Shown: positions 32,292 to 39,888 of the stretch, in pieces
How positions within the stretch are numbered: position 1 is the first letter of the stretch
How the letters are laid out: every line of letters begins with the position of its first letter
NCBI RefSeq assembly: GCF_024703995.1
Contig: NZ_JAMXQV010000026.1
Span: forward strand, 62,001-126,000
DNA length: 64,000 nucleotides
From: Amycolatopsis iheyensis
Lineage (GTDB): Bacteria > Actinomycetota > Actinomycetes > Mycobacteriales > Pseudonocardiaceae
Direction: 5' to 3'
The notes under the pieces: generated by a model
Database searches by the model: none
Told to the model about the DNA's origin: nothing
The model's input: the letters and a program-made list of their open reading frames with translations, nothing else
Made by a program: the position numbers and the translations under genes

Positions 32292-32323
32292 GTTGTGACG
32301 CGGTACGCACCCAGCGTCACAAC
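32292..32323. promoter_or_regulatory. Inverted repeat between DUF1707 gene and deoC
   Basis: GTTGTGACGC (32292-32301) and GCGTCACAAC (32314-32323) are perfect 10-bp arms around a 12-base loop. The element starts eight bases after the DUF1707 stop and ends 32 bp before the deoC -10 (TAGACT, 32356-32361). It may be a terminator or an operator for the deo operon; a symmetric GTTGTGAC site is also compatible with a deoxyribonucleoside-responsive repressor. Confidence 0.6.
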
Positions 32324-32368
32324 CGACGGGGGCTGGCACTGTCGTACCCGCCGCCTAGACTCAGCGGC

Positions 32369-33343
32369 ATGACAGCCACGACCAGCACGTCAGCGGCGCC
32401 GGCCACCCCGGCACCGCTGGCGGACGCGACTCGCGACGAAGCGAGCCTGCGCCGCTTCCTGCTCGGGCTGCCCGGTGTCGACCAGGTCGGCGTCGAGCAG
32501 CGCGCGGCGGGCCTCGGCACGCGCAGCATCAAGAAGGACGCCAAGCGGTGGGCCATCGACACCGCCATCTCCATGGTCGACCTGACCACCCTGGAGGGCG
32601 CCGACACCCAGGGCAAGGTCCGGGCGCTGGCCGCGAAGGCCGTCCGCCCCGATCCCGAGCGGCAGGACACCCCGCGCGTCGCCGCCGTCTGCGTGTACCC
32701 GGACATGGTCGCCACCGCCGTCGAAGCGCTCAAGGGCAGCGGCGTCCACGTCGCGAGCGTCGCCACCGGCTTCCCCGCCGGGCGCACGAGCCGCGAGATC
32801 AAGCTGGCCGACACCAAGATCGCCGTCGACGCGGGCGCGCACGAAGTCGACATGGTGATCGACCGCGGCGCCTTCCTCGAAGGCCGCTACATGGACGTCT
32901 TCGAGGAGATCCAGGCCATCAAAGCCGCCTGCGGCGAAGCGCACCTGAAGGTCATCCTCGAGACCGGCGAGCTGGCGACCTACGACAACGTGCGCCGCGC
33001 GTCGTGGCTGGCGCTGCTGGCCGGCGGGGACTTCATCAAGACGTCCACCGGCAAGGTCTCCCCCGCCGCGACGCTGCCGGTCACGCACATCATGCTGCAG
33101 GCCGTGCGCGACTGGTTCGTCACCACCGGAGAGCTGCGCGGCGTCAAACCCGCGGGCGGCATCCGGACCACGAAGGACGCGATCAAGTACCTCGTCGCCG
33201 TGCACGAGGTCGCCGGCGAGCAGTGGCTGACCCCGGACCTGTTCCGCTTCGGCGCGTCCAGCCTGCTCAACGACCTGCTGCTGCAACGCCGCACCCAGGT
33301 GGACGGCCACTACAGCGGCCCCGACTACGTGACGGTGGACTGA
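32369..33343 (+). CDS. deoC: Deoxyribose-phosphate aldolase
   Basis: A 324-residue class I aldolase that cleaves 2-deoxyribose-5-phosphate to glyceraldehyde-3-phosphate and acetaldehyde. The Schiff-base lysine lies in GGDFIKTSTGKVSP (near residue 224); VILETGEL, VCVYPDMV and KPAGGIRTTKDA are also typical. It has an N-terminal extension of about 30 residues rich in Ala/Thr. The gene is apparently leaderless (TAGACT seven bases before ATG). It is directly coupled to an aldehyde dehydrogenase, which can oxidise the acetaldehyde released, so the operon channels deoxyribose carbon to acetate or acetyl-CoA level and triose phosphate. Confidence 0.96.
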   Translation: MTATTSTSAAPATPAPLADATRDEASLRRFLLGLPGVDQVGVEQRAAGLGTRSIKKDAKRWAIDTAISMVDLTTLEGADTQGKVRALAAKAVRPDPERQDTPRVAAVCVYPDMVATAVEALKGSGVHVASVATGFPAGRTSREIKLADTKIAVDAGAHEVDMVIDRGAFLEGRYMDVFEEIQAIKAACGEAHLKVILETGELATYDNVRRASWLALLAGGDFIKTSTGKVSPAATLPVTHIMLQAVRDWFVTTGELRGVKPAGGIRTTKDAIKYLVAVHEVAGEQWLTPDLFRFGASSLLNDLLLQRRTQVDGHYSGPDYVTVD

Positions 33344-34773
33344 TGCCTGTTTTCGAGTACGCACCGGCGCCCGAGTCGCGCGCCATCGCGAACCTGAAGG
33401 ACCACTACAAGCCGTTCGTCAACGGCGAGTTCGTCGACGGCTCGGGTGAGCCGCTCAAGACGATCAACCCGGCCACCGAAGAGGTGCTCGCCGAGGTCGG
33501 CACCGCATCGAAGTCCGATGTGGACACCGCGGTCAAGGCCGCGCGCAAGGCGTTTTCGACCTGGTCCAAGCTGCCAGGCACCGAGCGCGCGAAGTACCTC
33601 TTCCGCATCGCGCGCCTGATCCAGGAGCGCTCGCGCGAGCTTGCGGTGCTGGAGAGCCTCGACAACGGCAAGCCGATCAAGGAGTCGCGCGACTCCGACA
33701 TCCCGACGGCGGCCGCGCACTTCTTCTACCACGCCGGCTGGGCGGACAAGCTCGAATACGCCGGCTACGGCCCCAATCCGCGCCCCCTGGGCGTCGCGGG
33801 ACAGATCATCCCGTGGAACTTCCCGCTGCTGATGCTGGCCTGGAAGATCGCGCCGGCGCTGGCCACGGGCAACACCGTGGTGCTGAAGCCGGCCGAGACG
33901 ACGCCGTTGACCGCGCTGGTCTTCGCGGAAATCTGCCAGCAGGCCGAGCTGCCGCCGGGCGTCGTCAACATCCTGCCGGGTGCGGGCGACATCGGTGCGT
34001 CCATTGTGGAGCACGGCGACATCGACAAGATCGCCTTCACCGGCTCGACCGAGGTCGGCAAGGCGATCCAGCGCCAGGTCGCGGGCACGCCGAAGAAGCT
34101 GACGCTGGAGCTGGGCGGCAAGGCGGCGAACGTCGTGTTCGAGGACGCGCCGCTCGACCAGGCCGTCGAGGGCATCGTCAACGGCATCTTCTTCAACCAG
34201 GGCCACGTCTGCTGCGCGGGCTCGCGGCTGCTGGTGCAGGAGTCCGTCGCCGAAGAGGTGCTGGAGAAGCTGCGCTACCGCGTCTCGACGTTGCGCATCG
34301 GCGACCCGCTGGACAAGAACACCGACATCGGCGCGATCAACTCCGCCGAGCAGCTGGCCAAGATCCGCGGGCTCGTCGAGTCCGGCGACGCCGAGGGCGC
34401 GCAGCGCTGGACCAGCCCGTGCCCGGTGCCGGACCGCGGGTTCTTCTTCGCGCCGACGGTGTTCGCGAACGTCCACCAGTCGATGCGCATCGCGCGCGAG
34501 GAGATCTTCGGCCCGGTGCTGTCGGTGCTGACGTTCCGCACGCCGGACGAGGCCGTGGCCAAGGCGAACAACACGCCGTACGGGCTGTCGGCCGGTATCT
34601 GGACCGAAAAGGGCTCCCGGATCCTGTGGATGGCGAACCAGCTGCGCGCCGGCGTGGTCTGGGCCAACACCTTCAACCGCTTCGACCCCACCGCCCCCTT
34701 CGGCGGCTACCAGGAATCCGGCTTCGGACGCGAAGGCGGCCGCACCGGGCTGGAGGCGTACCTGAATGTCTGA
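33343..34773 (+). CDS. NAD(P)-dependent aldehyde dehydrogenase
   Basis: A full-length (476-residue) aldehyde dehydrogenase of the ALDH superfamily. IIPWNFPLLMLAWKI, NTVVLKPAETTPLTA, FTGSTEVGK, the catalytic glutamate in TLELGGKAANVVF (near residue 256) and the nucleophile in FNQGHVCCAGSRL (near 288) are all present. Start ATG shares one base with the deoC stop (TGATG). It most probably oxidises acetaldehyde produced by DeoC. It overlaps the following, degenerate ALDH homologue by 8 bp, so the two are likely made together and may associate. Confidence 0.95.
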   Translation: MPVFEYAPAPESRAIANLKDHYKPFVNGEFVDGSGEPLKTINPATEEVLAEVGTASKSDVDTAVKAARKAFSTWSKLPGTERAKYLFRIARLIQERSRELAVLESLDNGKPIKESRDSDIPTAAAHFFYHAGWADKLEYAGYGPNPRPLGVAGQIIPWNFPLLMLAWKIAPALATGNTVVLKPAETTPLTALVFAEICQQAELPPGVVNILPGAGDIGASIVEHGDIDKIAFTGSTEVGKAIQRQVAGTPKKLTLELGGKAANVVFEDAPLDQAVEGIVNGIFFNQGHVCCAGSRLLVQESVAEEVLEKLRYRVSTLRIGDPLDKNTDIGAINSAEQLAKIRGLVESGDAEGAQRWTSPCPVPDRGFFFAPTVFANVHQSMRIAREEIFGPVLSVLTFRTPDEAVAKANNTPYGLSAGIWTEKGSRILWMANQLRAGVVWANTFNRFDPTAPFGGYQESGFGREGGRTGLEAYLNV

Positions 34774-35632
34774 CCGGATTTCCGTCGCGAAGACGTACAA
34801 GCTGTACGTGGGCGGCAAGTTCCCCCGCTCGGAGTCGGGCCGGGTCTACCCGGTGACGGACGCCAAGGGCAAGTTCCTGGCCAACGCGGCGCACGCGTCC
34901 CGCAAGGACGTCCGCGACGCGGTGGTGGCGGCCCGCAAGGCCTTCCCCGGCTGGTCCGCCGCGACGGCGTACAACCGCGGCCAGGTGCTGTACCGGGTCG
35001 CTGAGGTGCTCGAAGGCCGCCGCGACCAGTTCATCGCCGAGGTGTCCGCGTCCGAGGGCCTGGCGGCGAAGAAGGCCGAGTCCATTGTGGACGCCGCGAT
35101 CGACCGCTGGGTCTGGTACGCGGGCTGGACGGACAAGATCGCCTCGGTGCTGGGGTCGGCGAACCCGGTGGCGGGCCCGTACTTCTCGTTCACGGTCCCG
35201 GAGCCGACGGGCGTGGTGGGCGTCCTGGCGCCGCAGCAGTCGTCCTTGCTGGGCCTGGTCGAGGTGCTGGCCCCGGTCCTGGCAACAGGCTCGACGGCGG
35301 TGGTGGTCTCGAGCGCGGAACGGCCGTTGCCGGCGATCACGCTGTCGGAGGTCCTGGCGACGTCGGACGTCCCGGGCAGGGTGGCGAACATCCTGACGGG
35401 CCGCGCGTCGGAGCTCGGCCCTTGGCTGGCCTCCCACGGCGACGTGAACGCACTGGACCCGACGGGCGCGGCCGCGGAGGACCGGGTCGGACTGGCCCGC
35501 GAAGCGGCGAACACGGTGAAGCGGGTGCTGACGGTCCCGGCGACGGAGCCGGACTGGACGTCGGCACCGGACTTGACCCGCCTGCGCCGTTATCTGGAGG
35601 CGAAGACGGTCTGGCACCCGCTGGGCGTCTGA
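34766..35632 (+). CDS. Short, cysteine-free aldehyde dehydrogenase homologue
   Basis: A 288-residue protein matching only the N-terminal, cofactor-binding part of aldehyde dehydrogenases (KLYVGGKFPRSESGR, AARKAFPGWSAAT, then PTGVVGVLAPQQSSLLGLVE in place of the PWNFP segment). The family length is about 480; the catalytic Glu and Cys regions are missing and the whole sequence has no cysteine, so it cannot be a normal ALDH. The reading frame is intact and GC-biased, arguing against recent decay. It overlaps the active ALDH by 8 bp and may be a structural or regulatory partner. A strong terminator follows. Confidence 0.85.
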   Translation: MSDRISVAKTYKLYVGGKFPRSESGRVYPVTDAKGKFLANAAHASRKDVRDAVVAARKAFPGWSAATAYNRGQVLYRVAEVLEGRRDQFIAEVSASEGLAAKKAESIVDAAIDRWVWYAGWTDKIASVLGSANPVAGPYFSFTVPEPTGVVGVLAPQQSSLLGLVEVLAPVLATGSTAVVVSSAERPLPAITLSEVLATSDVPGRVANILTGRASELGPWLASHGDVNALDPTGAAAEDRVGLAREAANTVKRVLTVPATEPDWTSAPDLTRLRRYLEAKTVWHPLGV

Positions 35633-35640
35633 GTTCTCGA

Positions 35641-35674
35641 GACAGAGGCCACCGCGCGAGCGGTGGCCTCTGTC
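35641..35674 (+). terminator. Strong terminator of the deoC operon
   Basis: Perfect 15-bp arms (GACAGAGGCCACCGC at 35641-35655 and its complement at 35660-35674) close a GCGA tetraloop of the stable GNRA type. A short pyrimidine run GCTTTC follows. It begins eight bases after the ALDH-homologue stop. Confidence 0.92.
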
Positions 35675-35760
35675 GCTTTCGTGCGCTTTCGCTGACGCCC
35701 AGGTTGATCACCGGTACAGTTCCTTCCAGGTACGGAGAGTCACGCATCGGGGAGGGTGCA

Positions 35761-36474
35761 GTGCCAGACGACGACTGGGCGTTCGAGGCGGAAATCGACC
35801 TCTGGGACGACGGCGAGGCACCAAGGCAGACCGTCGAAGACGAGCCGGAGCCGACCGGCCGGGGCACGGATCAGATCGTGACGGTGACCCTTTCTTCCGG
35901 GGGTGACGTTCTGCTGGTCAAGCTCGCCGTGGACTGGAAGAGCAAGATCGACCCCCGGGCCCTGGACACGAGTGTGCTGACCGCCGCCAACGCGGCGCTC
36001 ATCGATGCGCTGGCCCAGCGGGCGAGTGAAGTTCGCGACCACCTGTTGCCGCGACCGACGGCCGACCCCGACGAAACGCCGCTCACCGCGGAGGACGTCT
36101 TACGCCTGAGCGACGCGGTCGATGTGGAACTCGAGGCTCTTTCCGCCCGGATGTCAGAAGTATCCGCCGGCTCGGTTTCCGCCGAAAGCGCCGGCGGTCA
36201 CGTCAGCGGCACCGCTCAGAACGGCCGGTACCTCAGCCTCGACCTCGACGCGACCTGGGCGTCGATCGCCAGGAACGCCGAGGTCGAGGGCGAGTTGCTG
36301 GATGTGCTCGGCGCTCTCCGGCGCAAGTCGGCGCCCGCCGGGTCGACCGCACCGCCCACCGGGCCCGCCTACACCGAACTGATGGGCCTGCTGGCCGATC
36401 CCGCCCGCCTCCTGCGCCGCGTCGGTCTGACTCCGCCGCCGGGGCTTTCCGCCGAAGGACATGATCACCGATGA
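35761..36474 (+). CDS. Putative YbaB/EbfC-like protein of a type VII substrate cluster
   Basis: A 237-residue acidic protein, with no signal peptide. Two segments resemble the YbaB/EbfC nucleoid-associated fold: VTVTLSSGGDVLLVKLAVDW followed by IDPRALDTSVLTAANAALI, and later a weaker YLSLDLDATWASIARNAE. Genes of this kind often precede EspC/WXG-type genes in Pseudonocardiaceae, where they may serve as DNA-binding or chaperone-like partners. GTG start with GGAGGG upstream. Its TGA overlaps the ATG of the EspC-like gene by 4 bp. Family assignment is tentative. Confidence 0.6.
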   Translation: MPDDDWAFEAEIDLWDDGEAPRQTVEDEPEPTGRGTDQIVTVTLSSGGDVLLVKLAVDWKSKIDPRALDTSVLTAANAALIDALAQRASEVRDHLLPRPTADPDETPLTAEDVLRLSDAVDVELEALSARMSEVSAGSVSAESAGGHVSGTAQNGRYLSLDLDATWASIARNAEVEGELLDVLGALRRKSAPAGSTAPPTGPAYTELMGLLADPARLLRRVGLTPPPGLSAEGHDHR

Positions 36475-36785
36475 GTGACATCGAAGTCGCGCTCGAAGCC
36501 CTCCGCTCGGACGCCGGGACCTGGGACCTGGCGGCCGACAACCTCAACCAGGCGCGAGGCATCGTGGCACCCCTCGAACTCGGCCCGAGGGAGGTCATGA
36601 GCTACGCGGCCGCCCGGGGGTTCGACCGCCGCTACAACGACATGCGCGCGAAGCTCGACAGCCTGCTCGCCCAGGGCGCGGAGAACTTCCGGGGGATCGC
36701 CGGCAGCCTCCTCAACGGCGCCGCCATCTATGAACAAGCCGAAGCCGACCACGCGAGCCACCTCGGCAAGCTCGACGGGCACTGA
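36471..36785 (+). CDS. EspC-like type VII secretion substrate
   Basis: A 104-residue all-helical protein of the ESX-1 EspC/WXG100-like type. It begins SDIEVALEALRSDAGTWDLA, has a two-helix body with FDRRYNDMRAKLDSLLAQG, and carries the C-terminal secretion motif YxxxE in AIYEQAEADHASHL (YEQAE). Such proteins are exported as helical hairpins by ESX machinery. Coupled to the YbaB-like gene by ATGA overlap and followed 11 bp later by a longer WXG-type gene. No ESX apparatus gene (EccC, EccD, MycP) lies in the window. Confidence 0.8.
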   Translation: MSDIEVALEALRSDAGTWDLAADNLNQARGIVAPLELGPREVMSYAAARGFDRRYNDMRAKLDSLLAQGAENFRGIAGSLLNGAAIYEQAEADHASHLGKLDGH

Positions 36786-36796
36786 GGGGGAGGACC

Positions 36797-37552
36797 ATGA
36801 CCGCACCCGCCGGCACGGCGATCATCGACCGGACCCTCGACGACATGCGCGCGATCGAGGAAAAGTTCCGGGAGTTCATGGACAAGGTGCGCGACCTCCT
36901 CGACTGGGTGCCGAGCGCGCTGGAGTCCCTGGTCCGACCGGTCATCGATCTCGTGAACCACGTCAACGGGAAGTTCGCCGAGTACTCGCAGGCAGTCCAG
37001 CACTTCAAGGACGACCGAGGCGATTCCGACAAGCTGAAGCAGGTCGGCAGGCAGTGGATCGAAGAGTTTTCCCACACGGTCGACGAAATCGCCGGCACTC
37101 TGCACCTGGACAAGCTGAAGGCCAACATCTACTGGCAAGGCCGGGCAGCCGAGACGTACAAGGCCGCCGTTCCCGCCCAGATCGAGCATCTGGACTCGAT
37201 GAAGGACCTCGGCGAGCAGATGCGCGACTCGCTCGACAGCCTCGCCGACGGCATCGACTCCTTCTGGCTCGCGATGAAGGTCATCCTCGGTGGGCTGGCC
37301 GCCGCCATCGTGTCCGCCATCCTCAGCGCGGTCACCGTCGTGGGCCTGCCGCTGGCGCTGGGGATCATCTCGGCAGCGATTTCCATGGCGGTGCCCGCGA
37401 TCACCGGCACCATCGTGGCAGTCGAGACGTTGCTCGACGTGATCGAAACCGAGCAGAAGTCCATCCAGGCCAAGGTCGACGCCCTCGGCGACAAGTGGGA
37501 ACGAACGAACACCACCACCATGTCGCACTCGGGCGACTGGCGAGTCAACTGA
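36797..37552 (+). CDS. WXG100-superfamily-like protein with membrane-active segment
   Basis: A 251-residue protein with a helical N-terminal half, a WQG motif in IYWQGRAAETYKAAV near residue 115 typical of the WXG turn, and a hydrophobic central region of about 55 residues (FWLAMKVILGGLAAAIVSAI, SAVTVVGLPLALGII, SAAISMAVPAITGTIV) that could span or insert into membranes. The C-terminus has a short helical tail. This is longer than WXG100 proteins and may be an effector or membrane partner of the EspC-like protein. No nuclease or other toxin domain is visible. Confidence 0.68.
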   Translation: MTAPAGTAIIDRTLDDMRAIEEKFREFMDKVRDLLDWVPSALESLVRPVIDLVNHVNGKFAEYSQAVQHFKDDRGDSDKLKQVGRQWIEEFSHTVDEIAGTLHLDKLKANIYWQGRAAETYKAAVPAQIEHLDSMKDLGEQMRDSLDSLADGIDSFWLAMKVILGGLAAAIVSAILSAVTVVGLPLALGIISAAISMAVPAITGTIVAVETLLDVIETEQKSIQAKVDALGDKWERTNTTTMSHSGDWRVN

Positions 37553-37554
37553 CC

Positions 37555-38121
37555 ATGTACGACTACCCGATCGACCCGCGGGCCTACGTCTGGCTCCCAC
37601 CGAAGCTGACCGCCAAGCTGAAACGCACCCTGCCGCTTCTCGGCGGCATCACCACCGCTGTCGCCCTCGCCATGTGCGTCGCCGTTCCCGTCATGGGGTA
37701 CACGCTTCCGACCAGTGAGAGCGCCACCAACGGCATCTCCGTCATGCTCGCCATGTTCAGCGCCGTGATGCTGCTGATGACCGGCCTCGCGCTGCTGTTC
37801 GCGCCGACCTGGGTCGAAGTCGGGCACCACCCCGGCGGCACCGGGCACATCCTGCGGCTCCGGCCGGCCTCCATCTCCATCGGCCCACTCTGCGGCGGCG
37901 CCACGTCGATCGTCGTGCTCCCGCTCTTCTACCTCTTCTCCAGCGGCGGCCTGACCTGGTCGGAGCCCCAGTCGGACAGCGACGTGCAGATCACCTTCGG
38001 GATCGTGGTCTACCTGCTGATGCCCGTGGTCGCCTTCGCGCTCGGCGTCGTCGACGCCGCCATCGGGTGGCCGATCCTGCGCCCCTCCAAGGAAACCCTC
38101 TACCGCTACAGCCGGGCCTAG
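37555..38121 (+). CDS. Membrane protein at the end of the type VII substrate cluster
   Basis: A 188-residue protein with about four membrane segments (LLGGITTAVALAMCVAVPVM, ISVMLAMFSAVMLLMTGLAL, TSIVVLPLFYLFSSGGL, FGIVVYLLMPVVAFALGVVD). It begins MYDYPIDPRAYVWLP, a tyrosine/proline-rich cytoplasmic start. Two bases separate it from the WXG-type gene, so it is cotranscribed. No known immunity or transport family was recognised; an immunity or accessory role for the upstream protein is inferred from position only. Its stop TAG overlaps the stop of the convergent lipoprotein gene. Confidence 0.7.
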   Translation: MYDYPIDPRAYVWLPPKLTAKLKRTLPLLGGITTAVALAMCVAVPVMGYTLPTSESATNGISVMLAMFSAVMLLMTGLALLFAPTWVEVGHHPGGTGHILRLRPASISIGPLCGGATSIVVLPLFYLFSSGGLTWSEPQSDSDVQITFGIVVYLLMPVVAFALGVVDAAIGWPILRPSKETLYRYSRA

Positions 38122-38996
38122 CTCATCGTCACCGAGAAGTCCGTCAACGTGAACCGCGCCTTCCCACCACCGGTGGAGCAGAACTCGACGCCGTAGCCGA
38201 TCTGGTTCACCGTCGGGTTCGGGGGGATCAGCCCCTTCCCGATGGCCCACGCGATCATCGCCTTGAGGTCCACGCTGCCCGAGTACTGCGTCGACCTCGA
38301 CACGAACGCCACATAGCCCTCGTCGTCCGCCCAGACGTCGTACGTGAAGCCCGCCGCCGTGTACGTTGTCAGCTTGTCGCCCGCCGGGCGCTGCTTGACG
38401 TTCTCCGTCCACACCATCAGCTCGCTGACGCCGGCGCCGTCGCCCACTCCGTTCAGCCAGAGGTCGTACGCCACGTCGTACACGCCCACGCCCGGGCCGC
38501 GGCCGGCGAACGTCGATTTGATCACCGAATAGTCGTTGAACGGCGCGCCGCGTTGTTCGTTGATGTCCTTGTGCACGTTCGGATAGGTTTTCACCGACGT
38601 CGAATCGGGCTGGCTGGAATCGACGTACCAGTTGTCGTACGCGCACGCCCGCAGCGTTTCCGGGCCCGCTTCGTCCGCGTTCCACATGTTGTTGTGGACG
38701 TAGTAGCCGCCGCTCGACCAGCCGCCGTCGAGGTCGCTCGTCGTGAACTCGGGACTACGGCACCCGCGGGCCGGCGTGACCGAAGGCGCAGTCGGCGGAG
38801 GCGCAGGTCGGGACGTCGCCGACGGCGAAGAAACCGAAGAGGACGAAGAAGGCGACGCGGACACCGAAGGCGCGGCCGAGGTGACCGGCGAAGCGAGCGA
38901 GGCCGGCGCGGCCACGCCACCGACCGGACCCGAGCCGCACCCGGCGACCAGCAGAAAGGGAATGGCCAACCACAACGCCGGCATTCTTCGTCGCAT
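38118..38996 (-). CDS. Secreted lipoprotein with GH12-like glycosidase domain
   Basis: A protein of about 292 residues. The N-terminus has a basic stretch, a hydrophobic core and the lipobox LLVAGCGS, so it is exported and lipid-anchored. A Ser/Pro/Ala-rich linker (about 25-80) leads to a domain of about 215 residues with the glycoside hydrolase family 12 pattern: nucleophile glutamate in SELMVWTEN and the probable acid/base region IGYGVEFCSTGGGKARF before the final strand. GH12 enzymes cleave beta-1,4-glucans or xyloglucan. I took the ATG at 38996 (GGGCGGG upstream); a GTG at 39008 would add four residues. Single gene; convergent with the type VII cluster. Confidence 0.75.
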   Translation of the reverse strand: MRRRMPALWLAIPFLLVAGCGSGPVGGVAAPASLASPVTSAAPSVSASPSSSSSVSSPSATSRPAPPPTAPSVTPARGCRSPEFTTSDLDGGWSSGGYYVHNNMWNADEAGPETLRACAYDNWYVDSSQPDSTSVKTYPNVHKDINEQRGAPFNDYSVIKSTFAGRGPGVGVYDVAYDLWLNGVGDGAGVSELMVWTENVKQRPAGDKLTTYTAAGFTYDVWADDEGYVAFVSRSTQYSGSVDLKAMIAWAIGKGLIPPNPTVNQIGYGVEFCSTGGGKARFTLTDFSVTMS

Positions 38997-39059
38997 TTTC
39001 CCGCCCACAACCGGAATTCGGCAGAACGAGGCGGAACCCTAACACGAAAACGCGGGAAA

Positions 39060-39710
39060 TCAGATGTGGTCTTCGGCCGGGTCCAGGTCGTGCGACGTGA
39101 TCGGGCGGCCCGGCAGCTCGGTGCCCGGCCGGGCGCTGAGGCCGTCGATCATGATGCCGACGCAGCGACGCGCCGCCATCTCCGCGACGTCCGTGGACTT
39201 CGCGCGCACCTGCCGCAGCAGCGTCGCGAACAGGATGGCGATGTCCCCCGCGCCGACGTCGAGGCGCAGCCGGCCCTCGGCCTTGGCGCCGTCGACGAAC
39301 TCGTCGAGCACCGCCAGGATGTCGTCGCGCAGGCGGCGGACCTCGGGGTCGCTCTTCAGGATGACCAGCGCCCGGTGCGACACCATCGCCAGCTGGATGC
39401 TGAGCTGCAGCTCCACCGACTGCCGCAGCAGCCGCTCGAGCGCCCGCCACGACGACGTCTCCTCCGCGGCGATCGCGCGGGCGTCGATCAGCACCCGCTC
39501 GAAGTTGTCCATCGCGACCGCGCGCACCAGCGCGTCCCGATCCGGGAACCGCCGGTAGAGCGTGCCCACGCCGACGCCGGCGGCGCGGGCGATCTCCTCC
39601 ATCGGCACCTCGGGCCCGGAAACGGCGAAGATGCTCTTCGCGGCGGCCAGGATCTGGTCGCGGTTGCGCCGCGCGTCCGCCCGCAGGGTGGTCTCGGGGT
39701 CTGCCGTCAT
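39060..39710 (-). CDS. TetR-family regulator next to tandem P450 genes
   Basis: A 216-residue TetR-type repressor: ARRNRDQILAAAKSIFAVSG, then EEIARAAGVGVGTLYRRFPD and DALVRAV form the DNA-binding domain; the C-terminal part has a typical ligand/dimer domain. I took the ATG at 39710 (MTADPETT) over an earlier in-frame start. It is divergent from the P450 operon across 178 bp and is the likely controller of that operon, responding perhaps to the P450 substrate. Confidence 0.9.
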   Translation of the reverse strand: MTADPETTLRADARRNRDQILAAAKSIFAVSGPEVPMEEIARAAGVGVGTLYRRFPDRDALVRAVAMDNFERVLIDARAIAAEETSSWRALERLLRQSVELQLSIQLAMVSHRALVILKSDPEVRRLRDDILAVLDEFVDGAKAEGRLRLDVGAGDIAILFATLLRQVRAKSTDVAEMAARRCVGIMIDGLSARPGTELPGRPITSHDLDPAEDHI

Positions 39711-39844
39711 GCCGTTCGCTCCTCGCTGAATCGCGCGGGGTGATTCTCGCACGGTCAGGCGGCCACGCACTGCGTCCGCAACCGGTCACCCGTTAGCTAG
39801 TGGACGACTTCCTTCCACTTCGGTACCTTGGGCAGAGAACCGGA

Positions 39845-39870
39845 ATGTAATCCTCCGCATACTTTACGTC
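39845..39870. promoter_or_regulatory. Possible TetR operator and P450 promoter
   Basis: The 178-bp divergent spacer contains an AT-richer imperfect dyad, GGAATGTAA against TTTACGTCC, near 39842-39871, and a -10-like CATACT (39858-39863) 25 bases before the P450 start, which has an AGGGGG ribosome site. The other notable feature is a short dyad GTGGA/TCCAC just upstream. Operator identity is a guess. Confidence 0.35.
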
Positions 39871-39888
39871 CGTTTTAGGGGGCCCGAA

